DNA from: Blastomyces gilchristii SLH14081
Taxonomy: Eukaryota; Ascomycota; Eurotiomycetes; Onygenales; Ajellomycetaceae
Assembly: GCF_000003855.2 (NCBI RefSeq)
Contig: NW_003101665.1
Location: forward strand, 724,828 to 788,827
DNA length: 64,000 bases
Reading direction: 5' to 3'
A program made the position numbers and the translations under genes. Below the pieces are notes generated by a model that worked only from the letters and a program-made list of their open reading frames with translations, did not search any database and was not told the origin of the DNA. Of this stretch, positions 37,391 to 48,367 are shown piece after piece. Each line of letters opens with the position of its first letter. Position 1 is the stretch's first letter.

Positions 37391-40274
37391 TTCTGATAAA
37401 AGATCTGTTTAGAAGATCTTTTCATACTTCTTTAAAAGTTTCTTCATATACTTGTTCTTTTATATATCTTTTATCTTTATTTTCTCTGCTTCTGAGTTCT
37501 GTATGATATACAGAAGACTTTTGAATGAGATCTTGTAAATCATTCTCTTTGCTTATTAATATATAAGCAGATTTAACTCTTCTATCTCAGAGATATGAAA
37601 TGTTCTTCTCATATCAGTTAATAGAATTATATGAATCATTTTCTTTCTATTAATTAATTATATATAACATGTATATTATTAAATCTGTGAATTGAATCTT
37701 TGAAATCAATTAAGTCTGAGAATAAGATCATATTTTATATTCTGTAGCTCTTATACTCAGATATAGTAAGATTCTTCTCTGAAGTACAAGAGAACTCTTA
37801 CTCTTACAGATAATACTAAATATCAGTTATCAGATAATCTTATATATCAGAGATTCTTCACTCAGCAGATCTCTTTTAGTTTTTGAATTATATAATTATT
37901 AATATATTATGTAGAAGCTTCTGTATCTGTTAACACTTTTACAGTTATCTCTCAATTCTTATTTAAGTGCTCTCTATATATTAATATTTCAGGTCTTAAG
38001 ATATTGAGATAAGTATCTACTTCATTCTCATCTATGTCTCAGTCAGAAGCCTGCTTTCTCTTAATATTCACAGAATTTAGAGAATCATCTAACACAGATA
38101 TCTCTTTCACTTTGAAGACTTTTTATAGAATATCAGTAAGTGTCTCTGAGCTTACTAATTCTGCTAGTTTTTTAACTCTCTTACTTCTTTTAATTATGTA
38201 TACTGTATGTAATCTTTTACATCATGATTTTGATATTTATAGTTAAAGCAAGCTCAATGCTTACAATATTAAGATTTTCATTCAGAGAATCTCTTTTTCA
38301 AAAGATTCAGTACTTTAGTAATAGTATTCAAATCTAGATTTATTATATCTAAGTGTGTAACTTATATTATAAAAGTCTGATTATCTATTCTCTGCTAAGA
38401 TATACTTAGACTGGCTGTCAGAATTATGAATTTCACATTTGATCTCATTTGATCTGATCTCATACATTTCTTGGCGTGAATCCCGCTGAGACTAGCCATC
38501 AAAAAAACATGCAAAGTGACTATATATCAGATCTTAAAATGAAACCATGACTTGAAAAAAATGAGAAAGTGATCTCATTTGATCTCATTAAGTCTCATTC
38601 TTAGCATAAAGTTACTATTTTTAGACATTTTAAGGTTTTTTTTAGACTATTTTTAATTTTTTAAAAAGTAACACTTTTTGATAACACTCAAATGAGATTT
38701 AAAGTCATTTAAAGCAATAAAAATAATTTAAATTGAGAAGTGGAAATCATGATCTCATTTGAAAAATGTGATAAGAGTAGACAGTAAGTTTCACTGAGAC
38801 AGTATGAAACTACTATCTAATGTTAAAACCGTGTAATGAGACCAGTTGAATTGATAATGAGACTATCAAAAAATCTGGTCCTGGTTCTAGACACGGTCAC
38901 ACGGTCAGTCTAGATATACTTGATTACAGTATTTTCTATTATAATTGACTCACTTATTTCTGTATAATAAGAATGTTATATACTTTCTTCACTATATCTG
39001 ATTATGAGATTAAGTATTTTCATTCTGCTCTTAACTCAGATATAAGATTATAAATGAAGATCTATAAATAGAAAGATGTTAAAAGCTCTTCATTTAATAT
39101 GAGATAGTGTAAGCTGAAGTGTGAGAAGTATAATATAAAATCACTCACTTATCTACACTCAGTGAAGTGTTTATAATACTTATCTTATATATTCACTTTC
39201 TCAAAGTTATACAAGATTCATTTGAAAAACTCATTTTATATTTATAAAAATGAATATTATTTTAAGTCTGTGAGATTTATTTTTTTATTAGTTATTTATA
39301 ATAACTTTACTTTTCTATGTAGAAATGTGACAGATTTTAAGACTTGTTAGAATTCTGTTAACTGTCTATTTATAAGTTTATATTTAATCTGATAATATAA
39401 TCATATCTGACTTAGTTAGCTGATTGCAGTATTATTTTTTCAGTTATTATTAAAGTTTAGTGATTCTGATAGATCTCTCAGCTTGATATATTTTATGTTC
39501 AGATTCTCATTCTGCACAGTGATCTCAGATAATATATATACTTCTAAGAAAGTTGTGAATAATTGTGATAAGATCTTCAGATTCAGTATAATTATCTATC
39601 TGTGTAAACATTCAATCTTCTGTTACAGATCTATAATCTGATTTTCTCTATTCTTATTGATGATGATAATTGTATTAGTAAAGCTCTTCATAGTGAATAC
39701 TTGATCTGTGATGAATATCAATTATTACTTAGCTTCTATCTTAGCCTGTTACTATATACACAAGATCTTAATTTTATTTAAAATTCTCATATATATACAG
39801 AGCTTCAATTCTGATTCAGTAATCTTAACTACTTTTCTTACTACTTTGAGTAAACTCTCTGAGAGATTCTGTATACCTTTCAGTTCAAGTAGCAGAGAAG
39901 AGTGTTATTTATATTAACTAGAGAAGATGTTCATTTCAGTGATTTCTTATTAATTGTATAATATCTATTATTATATCATTATATGATTATATTCTGATAT
40001 AATTATATTGTGATATGATTTCTGATTTCTGTTTTCTGTTATCATTGTATGACTTCAGTAATGATTATCTCTCTTTTATTCTTCTGAGTAGAGAGCGGTC
40101 TTTTTTGAATCTGATTCACTGCTTTCATCTCTTTTCTCACACTTCTTTGTACACTATCTTTTGAGGCGTTTTTATAATCACACTAGTATGATAACTATGA
40201 ATCACTTCATAGATGAAATTATCACACTCTGAAGAAGTCTGCACTTCTCATCAGTTTTTAGACATACTATCAGA
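37390..40274 (-). pseudogene. A2 gag/protease side, unresolved
   Basis: By position between the 5' LTR and RT this should encode gag and protease, and is the only copy in the window. I could not recognise a zinc knuckle or protease motif by eye. It is interrupted by the 506-bp element at 38407-38912. Confidence 0.5.
38407..38912 (+). mobile_element. 506-bp non-autonomous hAT-type element, copy 2
   Basis: Flanked by 8-bp GATATACT (38399-38406 and 38913-38920). Starts TAGACTGGCTG and ends CGGTCAGTCTA. Same length as copy 1 with scattered transitions. It is inserted in A2, so it moved after A2 landed. Confidence 0.92.
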
Positions 40275-40441
40275 TGTGATTCAAAGATTGCTTAAGTCAG
40301 CATATAATTACAGATGTATATCAGCTTCTTATATATAGTATACTAAATTAATTAGTAACTGCTATAGCCTCTTTACATTTGTAAGCAAGTTCAGAAGTAA
40401 CTGTGTTATTATCTAGTAGTTATATATTCTTCTGAATTACA
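40275..40441 (-). repeat. 5' LTR of A2 (167 bp)
   Basis: Same length and ends as the 31709-31875 LTR; differences are mostly transitions. Confidence 0.95.
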
Positions 40442-40974
40442 TTGATTTTTTTTATTTTTATTTTTTCTTTTTTTCTTTTTCTTTTATTTTTTTTTCTTTT
40501 TCTTTTATTTTTTTTTCTTTCTCTTTTTTTTTTCATTGTGATTTTTTCTTGTTTTTATTTTGTTTTTTGTTTTTTGTTTTTTTTTATATTTTATATTTTT
40601 TTCATAATTAAAATTATATAAATTATAATCTGTATTTAGAAAAGTAATAATATTTAATAACACTCTCTATTAAATTTTCAATAAATAAGTACTATGTTAT
40701 GATATTATGTAAGTGAGAAATGATTTTATAATCTCATTTAATACTATTCTCAATAATGAGATCAGAATGAAAATATGACTAAGAATTTAAATATATTCTT
40801 TATCTGAGACTAGATTTTTATTTGAAAAGTGAATCTGAGATCTTTAATATTTGAAATAACATGATTTGAGATTAATGTAATGAATACAAATCATGATCAG
40901 AAGTAATACTTTTAGACAATATAATAACTGTAAAGTTTGATTCTGATTTCAGACACAGTTACATAGTCAGTCTA
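40442..40974. other. hAT-2 right terminal piece
   Basis: Starts with the T-rich tract (to about 40600), then is colinear with hAT-1 6890-7264. Ends ACATAGTCAGTCTA followed by TATATAAT. No coding motif. Confidence 0.7.
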
Positions 40975-40982
40975 TATATAAT

Positions 40983-42600
40983 GTTACTGATAAGTCACTA
41001 CTTCAGTTCCGCTATATTATATAATAAAAGACTTTACAGATAAAGCTTTAGAGAGAGAAGTGTATATAAGAAATCTTACTTCTTATAGATTCTTTATCTC
41101 TATTTCTATCTCTTATATAATTAATAAAGTTAGTAGCTCTTAACTATACACAATTATATATACTGAAGTTTGTGACTACTATTTATAACTTAGCTTAAAT
41201 ACTATTATATATTTAACTTCTATATTTATCTTTCTATTATAAAATCCTTCTAGTAGCCATCAGTATATATTATATCAAGCTGTAAATGACTAAATAATCA
41301 CCTGCGAGTACTTATTCTTACATATTCTCTATTCAGCTTGTGAAATCTCTTAATTTACTTATTAAATAAATTTTAAGAACTGATCAGCAGAATCTCTTAT
41401 TATTATTTTTTAAATAATTTAGTTAATTCTTGATTTCAGTGTAATAGAGATCTATTATTATATAAATAATAGTTTTTTCATCTTTTATATCACACAGTCA
41501 GACTTGTGAATTAATTTTAAAATAAATTTACAGAAGCTTTTATAAATTATAATTCAATAAATAATTTTAAATAATCATAATTTAAGAAAGTTTTATTTCA
41601 GTTTATAAATATTTGTAAAAATCATGTTTAAAGACTTAATTTAAGAGTGTTTACAGATAGTAAATATTTCTTATAAAAAAATAAGTTAGTTTCATAGAAA
41701 ATGCTTAAAAATACTTTTTATTAAAATTAGTTTATTCACAGATTCAGAGAGTTTCTCTGTTTTAAATATAGAAAATAATATTTTATAATTAAATTATAAA
41801 TTCTTCAAGATTTCTTTTATAGCAGTTATCTATAATTCAGTTAATTACTTCTGAGTTTCTGCAGTAGAGTTCACAGAGATTGAAATATATAAGTTTTTAA
41901 TTCTTTCAGTTATAACAGATAGTTACTAACTAATAGCTTAAAATATAAAAATAAATACTTATAAATAATTATTTGAAAATTTACAGTTTGATGTGATATA
42001 TACTGATAATTATTAAAAGTATTCATAGTAGAAAAATAAATGTAGAAATTAAATATATAATAATATTCAAGCTGAGTTATAAATAGTAATTATAAACTTC
42101 AGTTTATATAGTTATATATAATCAAGAGCTACTAACTTTATTAATTACATAAGAGATAAAAATAGAAGTAAAGAATCTGTAAGAAGCAGAATTTCTTACA
42201 TTTAAAACAGTAAAGATTTCATTAAATTTAATATATATTAATCAGATAGTAATTAATACTCTGTATAATTTTATTAATAATGAAATTACTAAGTTGAAAT
42301 ATCATATTAATGATAAAAATAAGACAGATATGTATTTAAATGATTTTTAATTAAGAAAGATATATATTGAATAGTAATTAAATAATTTTAAAGAAATGTA
42401 AATGTTTTGATTTTTTTATAATGTTTTACTATTAATTTTCAGATAAATACTGAGAAAATTCTGTTTTCATAAGTAATACATCTGTCACAATAACTCATTA
42501 TTTCTAGCAAGTATTTATTAGAGAGTGTTGCTGCTGAAAAGGGTTTTAAACTGGCAAAAATAACAATAATACACATAATTAATTTATTCAGAATATCACT
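40983..42600. other. AT-rich unassigned sequence
   Basis: Very AT-rich with no open frame of note and no match to the other elements in the window. It is probably an older, more decayed repeat or AT-rich isochore edge. I see no gene. Confidence 0.6.
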
Positions 42601-42617
42601 ATATAGCCTGTACAAGT

Positions 42618-42675
42618 TTAAAAAAAAAATAAAAATAAAAATAAAAATAAAAATAATATATATATATATATATAA
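42618..42675. repeat. (AAAAT)n and (AT)n microsatellites at the compartment boundary
   Basis: Five AAAAT-type units followed by about nine AT units. Normal-composition DNA begins just to the right. Confidence 0.9.
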
Positions 42676-42679
42676 ATTG

Positions 42680-43383
42680 GAGATAGCAAGAATAGATTTC
42701 TTGCCAAAGTAAAAAATGAAGAGAAGGAATGTGATGATTAAATATCAGTTCTAGTTAAATTTTTTTTTCTTGAATTTGTTTGGTATTTTGTTTCTTACAA
42801 GTTACCACTCATCTTCAAGTGCAGTATACAAAACCCGAAGATTTATTATGCGGTGGTTTGTTTCCCCCAGTTTGTACGCAGAAATTACGAAAAGCACATC
42901 GAAAAGGGTCAATTCGGCATTTTCTCTATTTGTTTCACCTGTTTTTTTTTTGCTTTGTGAATTGAGTGTATAGATGTCCTATCCCGCTATTATTTCTGAA
43001 GGAGTGGTGGTGGGCGGGATTTGAAGGAGCATTTAAAATAAACCAATCATTTCCTTGGGAGGAAAGCAATGGACCCGAAATATAGGAGGTGCTGCTCCCT
43101 TCATCCTTTCAAAAATAAAGACACAGGTAGAACCCCCCCTTCGCCCCCCAATACAGGTTGATATTCAGCCCCACGTGTGGATGCGAGGCATAAGCGTGGA
43201 GAGGAAAAGAAAAGTGAGGAGATATACATACCCTCTTTCTATAACCTCCATGAACTCTCTCGAAATCCTTTTATCCATCCATAAATTTTCTCCCTCCCCT
43301 TTTCCATAGCCATATGGTATGAAATAACCATATATGCCTTCAATAAATGAAACAAGTTGTTGGAACAGACGAAACGAAGCCTA
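42680..43383. other. Intergenic, start of the gene compartment
   Basis: Composition rises to normal and CpGs reappear from about 42.8 kb. Short ORFs overlap in several frames with no family resemblance. Presumably the 3' flank of the permease gene. Confidence 0.5.
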
Positions 43384-45372
43384 TCACTTTACCTGAAGAT
43401 TCTCAACATCATTCCCTGAAGCAGAGGAGGTGCTCTTGTTCTCGGTACTCCTCAGATCGGCTACAATACTTGCAACGACGGGCTCCTCTTCCCCGTGCAA
43501 CTGCGGGCGATGCTCGATGTTGACTTTAGGGCCTTTGAACCACTTATGCGCATCGATGAACCACCAGATGGTTATTAGGAACATTGGGCCACCGTATGCG
43601 ATACAGGTCCAGTTCATGTCCTTGAGGCTGATTCGTGACAGTGGAGGTGGGTCAGTGTGTATAGGCGGATTGGAGAATTTAAGGGGAAATGGAGGGAGAA
43701 AAAGTGAATTAATGTGCAGCTAGGGTAGACACTCACGTCAGTTCCGATCCAGTCGTTGCCGGAAGACACAAAATCGGAATCATCAATATGACAAACAAAA
43801 CTCCCGCAGCTCCTATGGGGGTGCTATATTTCCCCAGGTTCCAGGGTCCTGGCCGAAAACGGTCTTTCACAACCAGAACTCGAATGCCAATTGGGATAGC
43901 GAAGGCGGTAAATGAAGCGATGGCTCCAATAGAAAATAGAGCGCCAATGGCAATATCTCCCGCCAATATGAGCAGACAAGATAATATCCCAATGACACAG
44001 TTGAACCAGACGGCATTGACGGGTGTGTGGGTGTACGGGTTTACTTTCTTCCAGATATTGGATAACGGAAAGCAGTCGTCACGAGCATATGCATATGTAA
44101 CGCGGGAAGCGGCAATCATGCATGCCTGGCCCATTGAGAAGCAGCAGATAATTGTCAGGGCGAGGATGGCAACTGCTAGTTTATGGGGCATGACTTGGAA
44201 CAAGTACGACGCCCACGGCTGGTCTAGGTCCGATTCCAGCACTGCTGTAATATCTGTAACTGTATAGGCAACGACAAGTTGGAGGAACCATCCCATAAGC
44301 CCACCAAAGCTGGAAGTGATTACGATGGCGCGGGGACATGCGACGTTCGCATTCGAACATTCCTCGCTCAAATGGAATGGGGAATCATATCCCGACATCG
44401 CCCAGATGACGCTGACGAAAGACATTAGGACTGAGAGGCCTTTCGGATATGAGGTGCCGTCGTATATATTTCCCCAGACCTCTGAGGGTGAGGAAAACCT
44501 GGGAGAGTTAGTCGTTCCTATGGGAATGGCAATGAGGACGATCACAAGGGCGATGATGTTGAAGACCGACCCGTACGAATTTAAGTGGGCAATCCATTTC
44601 GTCGGCATGCTACTAAGAACCGCATGAAAAATCATTATCAAGGTCGTGAGTAAGAACGTTTGATACTCCGTCGGGATGTAGTCTGGCTTATTGATCGAGA
44701 CTGCAGCCAAAGTCATGGCTGCTGTGGCATAGTCCACAGATGGAGCTCCCATTACCTGGGCTATCCAGCTGGACCATCCTGTAATCCAAGCAGCGAAAGG
44801 GCCGTACATGGGCGGTGCTAGAACTGCTGCTGCATAGTAAAGGCCACCACTAGAGCGGTAGTTTAAGGTTAGTTAACCTGATATTGAACTTAGCAAAGCT
44901 TGAAGAATGAGCTACTTTACCTTGTGGGCATTGCAGAGCAGAGTTCAGCCATACTCATGGCAACACATTGGATAAAAGCCATTGCGATAAGCCAGCCCCA
45001 GACCATTCCCGCGGTACCCGCATATCCCATACCTGCAGTTAATTCTAATTAGATCACCAACACATGGGCCTTAAATGTCCGGGCTTTAAAGCATCATCCT
45101 CTTCCTGAACTAGGGAATGGGATCGGGATGATCATACCGTACCATAGCGTACTAGCAAACGATGGCAAAAGTCCAAGAACTGAAAAACTGACACAGAAAG
45201 TGGTCCAGAGGGAAAACTCGCGCTTGAACTCCTGTTTATATCCTAGAGAAACAATGACACGTTCATCAGCATCCATTGAATGGTCTGTGATAGGGATGTC
45301 GCCTTCAGGGAGCGCAGAAATGACCTGTGCCCTATCGGCTTCGGAGAACCGTTGGGGTTTGCTAGTGGCCAT
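43384..45372 (-). CDS. APC-superfamily amino-acid/GABA/choline-type permease
   Basis: Four exons by eye: 45372-45138, 45032-44921, 44849-43737 and 43627-43384, giving about 567 aa. All junctions are GT/AG and keep frame. The N-terminus is cytosolic, then LLPSFASTLWYGMGYAG, SMAELCSAMPTSGG and APPMYGPFAAWITGWSSWIA mark the first membrane spans. SGYDSPFHLSEECSNANVAC is the conserved mid-protein segment of the fungal amino-acid/choline transporter group (Uga4/Hnm1-like). About 11-12 hydrophobic spans and a polar C-tail follow. It should import an amino acid, GABA or choline across the plasma membrane; the substrate cannot be read from sequence. The stop directly follows a possible donor (CAG-GTAAAG), so a further tiny exon is conceivable. 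It is the first intact gene next to the repeat block. Confidence 0.9.
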
Positions 45373-46522
45373 GATTCCTATGAAGATAGAGATAGGAATT
45401 TATGAGATGGTTGAATCGAGCCATATGGTGTGTTTTTATGCACTTCTCAGAGCTGGGGGATATATGCAAAAACGTGGCAAAGACTGTGAGCCTCCGTAAT
45501 CCTATGCCCCATTGCCAAATGTCGACATAGTGGTCGCACAAACGACATAGAGGATGTAACATTAGTAATTAATTATCCAGAATCTCGCAGTTGCAACTGG
45601 TGTCTCTCACTGAAGCACTCTGATTAGATAGAAGCATATAAGCAGACCCATCTGAGCTTCCAATACGCGGAAAGTGATAAAACCTAGCATCCATCCTACA
45701 GCGCCTGCATATCATTTTTTTTCTATTATCAAATACCAATTGTAGAGTACCATCAGTAATAGTATCCGTAGATAATGGTGCTCCGTAGATCCCGTTGATG
45801 AGGACTCACCGGACGAGGTTGAGTTGACAAGTTATTAATAACAGATCACTGAATATGTCAGCTCCAGCGTCTGAAATGAAATCTCATGCCTTTGTCCCAA
45901 CTTCCCACAACTTATTATCTATAGCAATTCACCCTGAAATCCTAATCAGGAAGTTAATATCTCATTCTCTTGGACTCATCTCTTTCGCACATGTAGTGGC
46001 TAGTGAAACGAAATAAACCCTCAATTCAATGCCAAGGTGATGAACACTCCCAAGGAGAGCAGATTTGTTTCAGCCGAAAGGGCATGTCTCCCCAGAAGTG
46101 AACAGGGTTGACAGAATCCATATGTCACGATCGCTCCTAAGGGGTGCTAGCAAGCTCATGGCCAACCACATATCTAGACCACAGGTTAAGGACAATGACT
46201 AGACAGCGAATATTAATTAGGCTTCCGGAACACGTTGGAAACCTAATCATTGTTAAGGATTTTCAACTAACGTCATGTTGCTAAAGGGACCAGGGTGAAG
46301 ATGTAGTGGTAATGCAATAAAGTTACCTAAAATTGTTAAACTCAACTCTCGAAACCCGATCCCACATCGAATACGCATGCCTCATTTAACAAGTATTGAA
46401 AGTCACTGCCTCTGCGCCTAAGGAAAGGATCATGACATAGCGTCTACTAGGTAGTTGCTTCCCAAGAATGTCCCGCAAGTTGCTAGAAAACATCCAATCA
46501 ATTTCTAGTGGATAACTCTTGT
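45373..46522. other. Intergenic between permease and ACBP genes
   Basis: About 1.15 kb of normal composition. It should hold the permease promoter (right of 45372) and the ACBP 3' UTR. No ORF with family resemblance, no RNA gene seen. Confidence 0.5.
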
Positions 46523-47169
46523 CTACTTCCCTCCAACCTGCTCCGGCTCCTTCCCCTCGTCATATCCGTACTTCTCCTTGAGCTTCTCGATGAGTTCGAC
46601 GTACTGCTTTTGTGCATCTTCGGAGGAGAGGCCCTCATCAGCGACCTTTTTCCAGGAGTTGTATTTGTATTTGCCCTAGGAGATTGAAAGACGGGTAGAA
46701 GAGAAAGAATCTGTTAGCATCTTTATTGTCCTAGTTTTTATCCAAACCTAAAGCACGGCACGTATATGAGATAAAAACCAAACCCCAGCCTCCTCATTAA
46801 CCACATACCTTAAAGTCAAAAGTTCCAGGCTTGGGAGCCTCTTCAAAGGGAGGTTCTTGGGTTCCTTGCTTGAAAAGTGCGTACAGCTATTTGAAACAGG
46901 TAGACGTCACAAGTTAGCCAGAAGAGTCGTACGCTATTAACCTGCATCCCTCGTCTCTTCCACTCCTTTGTTATGTTCACCCTCTTTCCTCCCCCAGGGT
47001 GGGGGGCGGGGGGCGGGAGAAGACGATTCTCCATCGAACAAAACCCGATACCGCAAACGTATGAATTAAGAAAACAAACCTCCAACAAGTCGTCATCGCT
47101 GGGCTTTGTGGACAGTTTCCGGCTCGCCTCAACGGCGGCTTCGAACTCGGGAGACTTTGACACTGCCAT
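46523..47169 (-). CDS. Acyl-CoA-binding protein (ACBP)
   Basis: Three exons: 47169-47080, 46886-46809 and 46675-46523, total 106 aa. The first encodes MAVSKSPEFEAAVEASRKLS through DDDLLE, the second LYALFKQGTQEPPFE, the third GKYKYNSWKK and SSEDAQKQYVELIEKLKEKY. This is the four-helix ACBP fold with the diagnostic LYALFKQ, the K-x-x-x-W-x-x-W-like region and YVELIEKL. ACBPs bind long-chain acyl-CoA in the cytosol, buffering and delivering it to lipid synthesis, elongation and oxidation. The length is slightly above the usual 87-100 aa because of a charged C-tail (GYDEGKEPEQVGGK). Intron 1 uses a weak GTTTGT donor and contains a strong G-run on the plus strand. Confidence 0.93.
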
Positions 47170-48367
47170 TATTTTTTAATGTTGAAGTGGTATTAAGGGG
47201 GGTGAGGAACAAGGAAGCTGCGGTAAGACGAGAAAAGAGATTTCGTAAAGGAACTCCGTCTCTTGTTCCTTTCGAAGTAGCAGAGCAAGGTAGTAACAAT
47301 ATATGTCTTCCTGCGTTAGGGGTCAGGTTAGTTTCGATCTGCAGTATTAAACCCCAGGTTGGTGTATATTTGCAGCTGGTGTTGTTCAAGTGATGACAAT
47401 GTTGATCATGCCAGTAGATCAGAGCAAGGTCTGCATTTGCATGCACGGGGAAACAGAATGATTTGTGCCAGTCACACTCACAATTAGCTGTTTTATTTTA
47501 AGAAGAAAAAACCAAGTCAAAGTTTCAACTATTTGATATCATTGGGAATGAAAGCAACTTCGTTGAGCGCTTTCTGGAGGGGAAAGTCCTCAAGGTTGGG
47601 GCGCGGAGCGGGGCAGTCAGCTGAGTAAGCCGGGACTTTTCAATGGGATGAGGTCATATCACCCAGGCGCCCTTTATATATGTATGTACATATAGGGATA
47701 AGGATTGGAATTAATTGATTACGCGGAGAGTGGATTTAGTTTCCTCTGTACTGGATAATGGAAAGCAGAAGAGAAATGAGCAATATTTTGCTTCATTCGT
47801 TCGAGAAGCTTGAGTAAGAATAGGGAGGTCAGGCTTTTTACGTCATGGTTCATTCATTCATCATTGTTCATAAAAAGACGAATTGAAAAAAGAAGAAAGG
47901 GAAAGAAAGCGAAAAGAAAGGATATCTGGGAGCGTATGAGTAATACCAAAAACCGCAAGCGCTAGAATATTATTCTATCAAACAACCATAACCGTCGTTA
48001 TACGCCAAATGATGCTAGGAAAGCACAAGCACGCTTGTGCCAAAGGTAAATATAAGGGGAAAGAATAATCACGGTTATTCGTAGACCATGTAAAGGGGGG
48101 AAATGGAGAAAAGTTAAAAGGAAGCTGCTGAATTTCCGAATTGTTGGAATACAATAGGGAGTGTTAGATTTTTAAAATCGATGACCACCAGGGAGGTGAG
48201 CCAGCATTCCAAAAGCAGATTTTTCCAGTACTTGCAATTTCCCGTAAAGAATAGAAAAAGGAAATGAATCTAGGTATCGTACCAATGTTAAAGAATATGA
48301 TATCATGCTGCTGCAGTAGAAAAAAAGAAAAAGTAAAAAGTAAAATCGTTTCAAAAGTGTGTCACGC
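47170..48367. other. Intergenic between ACBP and CHIP-like genes
   Basis: Presumed ACBP promoter on the left and 3' UTR of the TPR/U-box gene on the right. No supported gene. Purine-rich stretch at about 47880-47930. Confidence 0.5.

Larger units (their letters stand above)
31709..40441 (-). mobile_element. Ty3/gypsy element A2, complete nested copy (8733 bp)
   Basis: Two 167-bp LTRs (31709-31875 and 40275-40441) with inverted ends TGTGATT/AATCACA are flanked by a 4-bp TTGA duplication (31705-31708 and 40442-40445). hAT-1 at 6773-6776 shows the same target uninterrupted. The element reads right to left: 5' LTR 40441-40275, gag side 40274-37.4 kb, pol 37.4-34.1 kb, RS-rich ORF 34.0-32.5 kb, PPT, 3' LTR. 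It contains a 506-bp hAT-type insertion at 38407-38912. All frames are broken. Confidence 0.95.
7346..40974. mobile_element. hAT-2: hAT transposon expanded by nested insertions
   Basis: The left terminus TAAACTGACTGCTGAG (7346) and right terminus ACATAGTCAGTCTA (ending 40974) match the two ends of the 506-bp elements in this window. Both ends are flanked by the identical 8-bp TATATAAT (7338-7345 and 40975-40982), the target length typical of hAT elements. Its own DNA is in four pieces: 7346-8755, 27404-28173, 30344-31708 and 40442-40974, about 4.1 kb in all. Minus-strand hAT transposase remnants occur in the first two. Everything between is family C, LINE, short hAT-type or A2 insertions. That this is one insertion is inference from the TSD and colinearity. 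Confidence 0.6.

Noticed and set aside
43788..44627. Plus-strand ORFs of 159 and 103 codons
   Set aside because: Antisense shadows of the large permease exon; no family resemblance.
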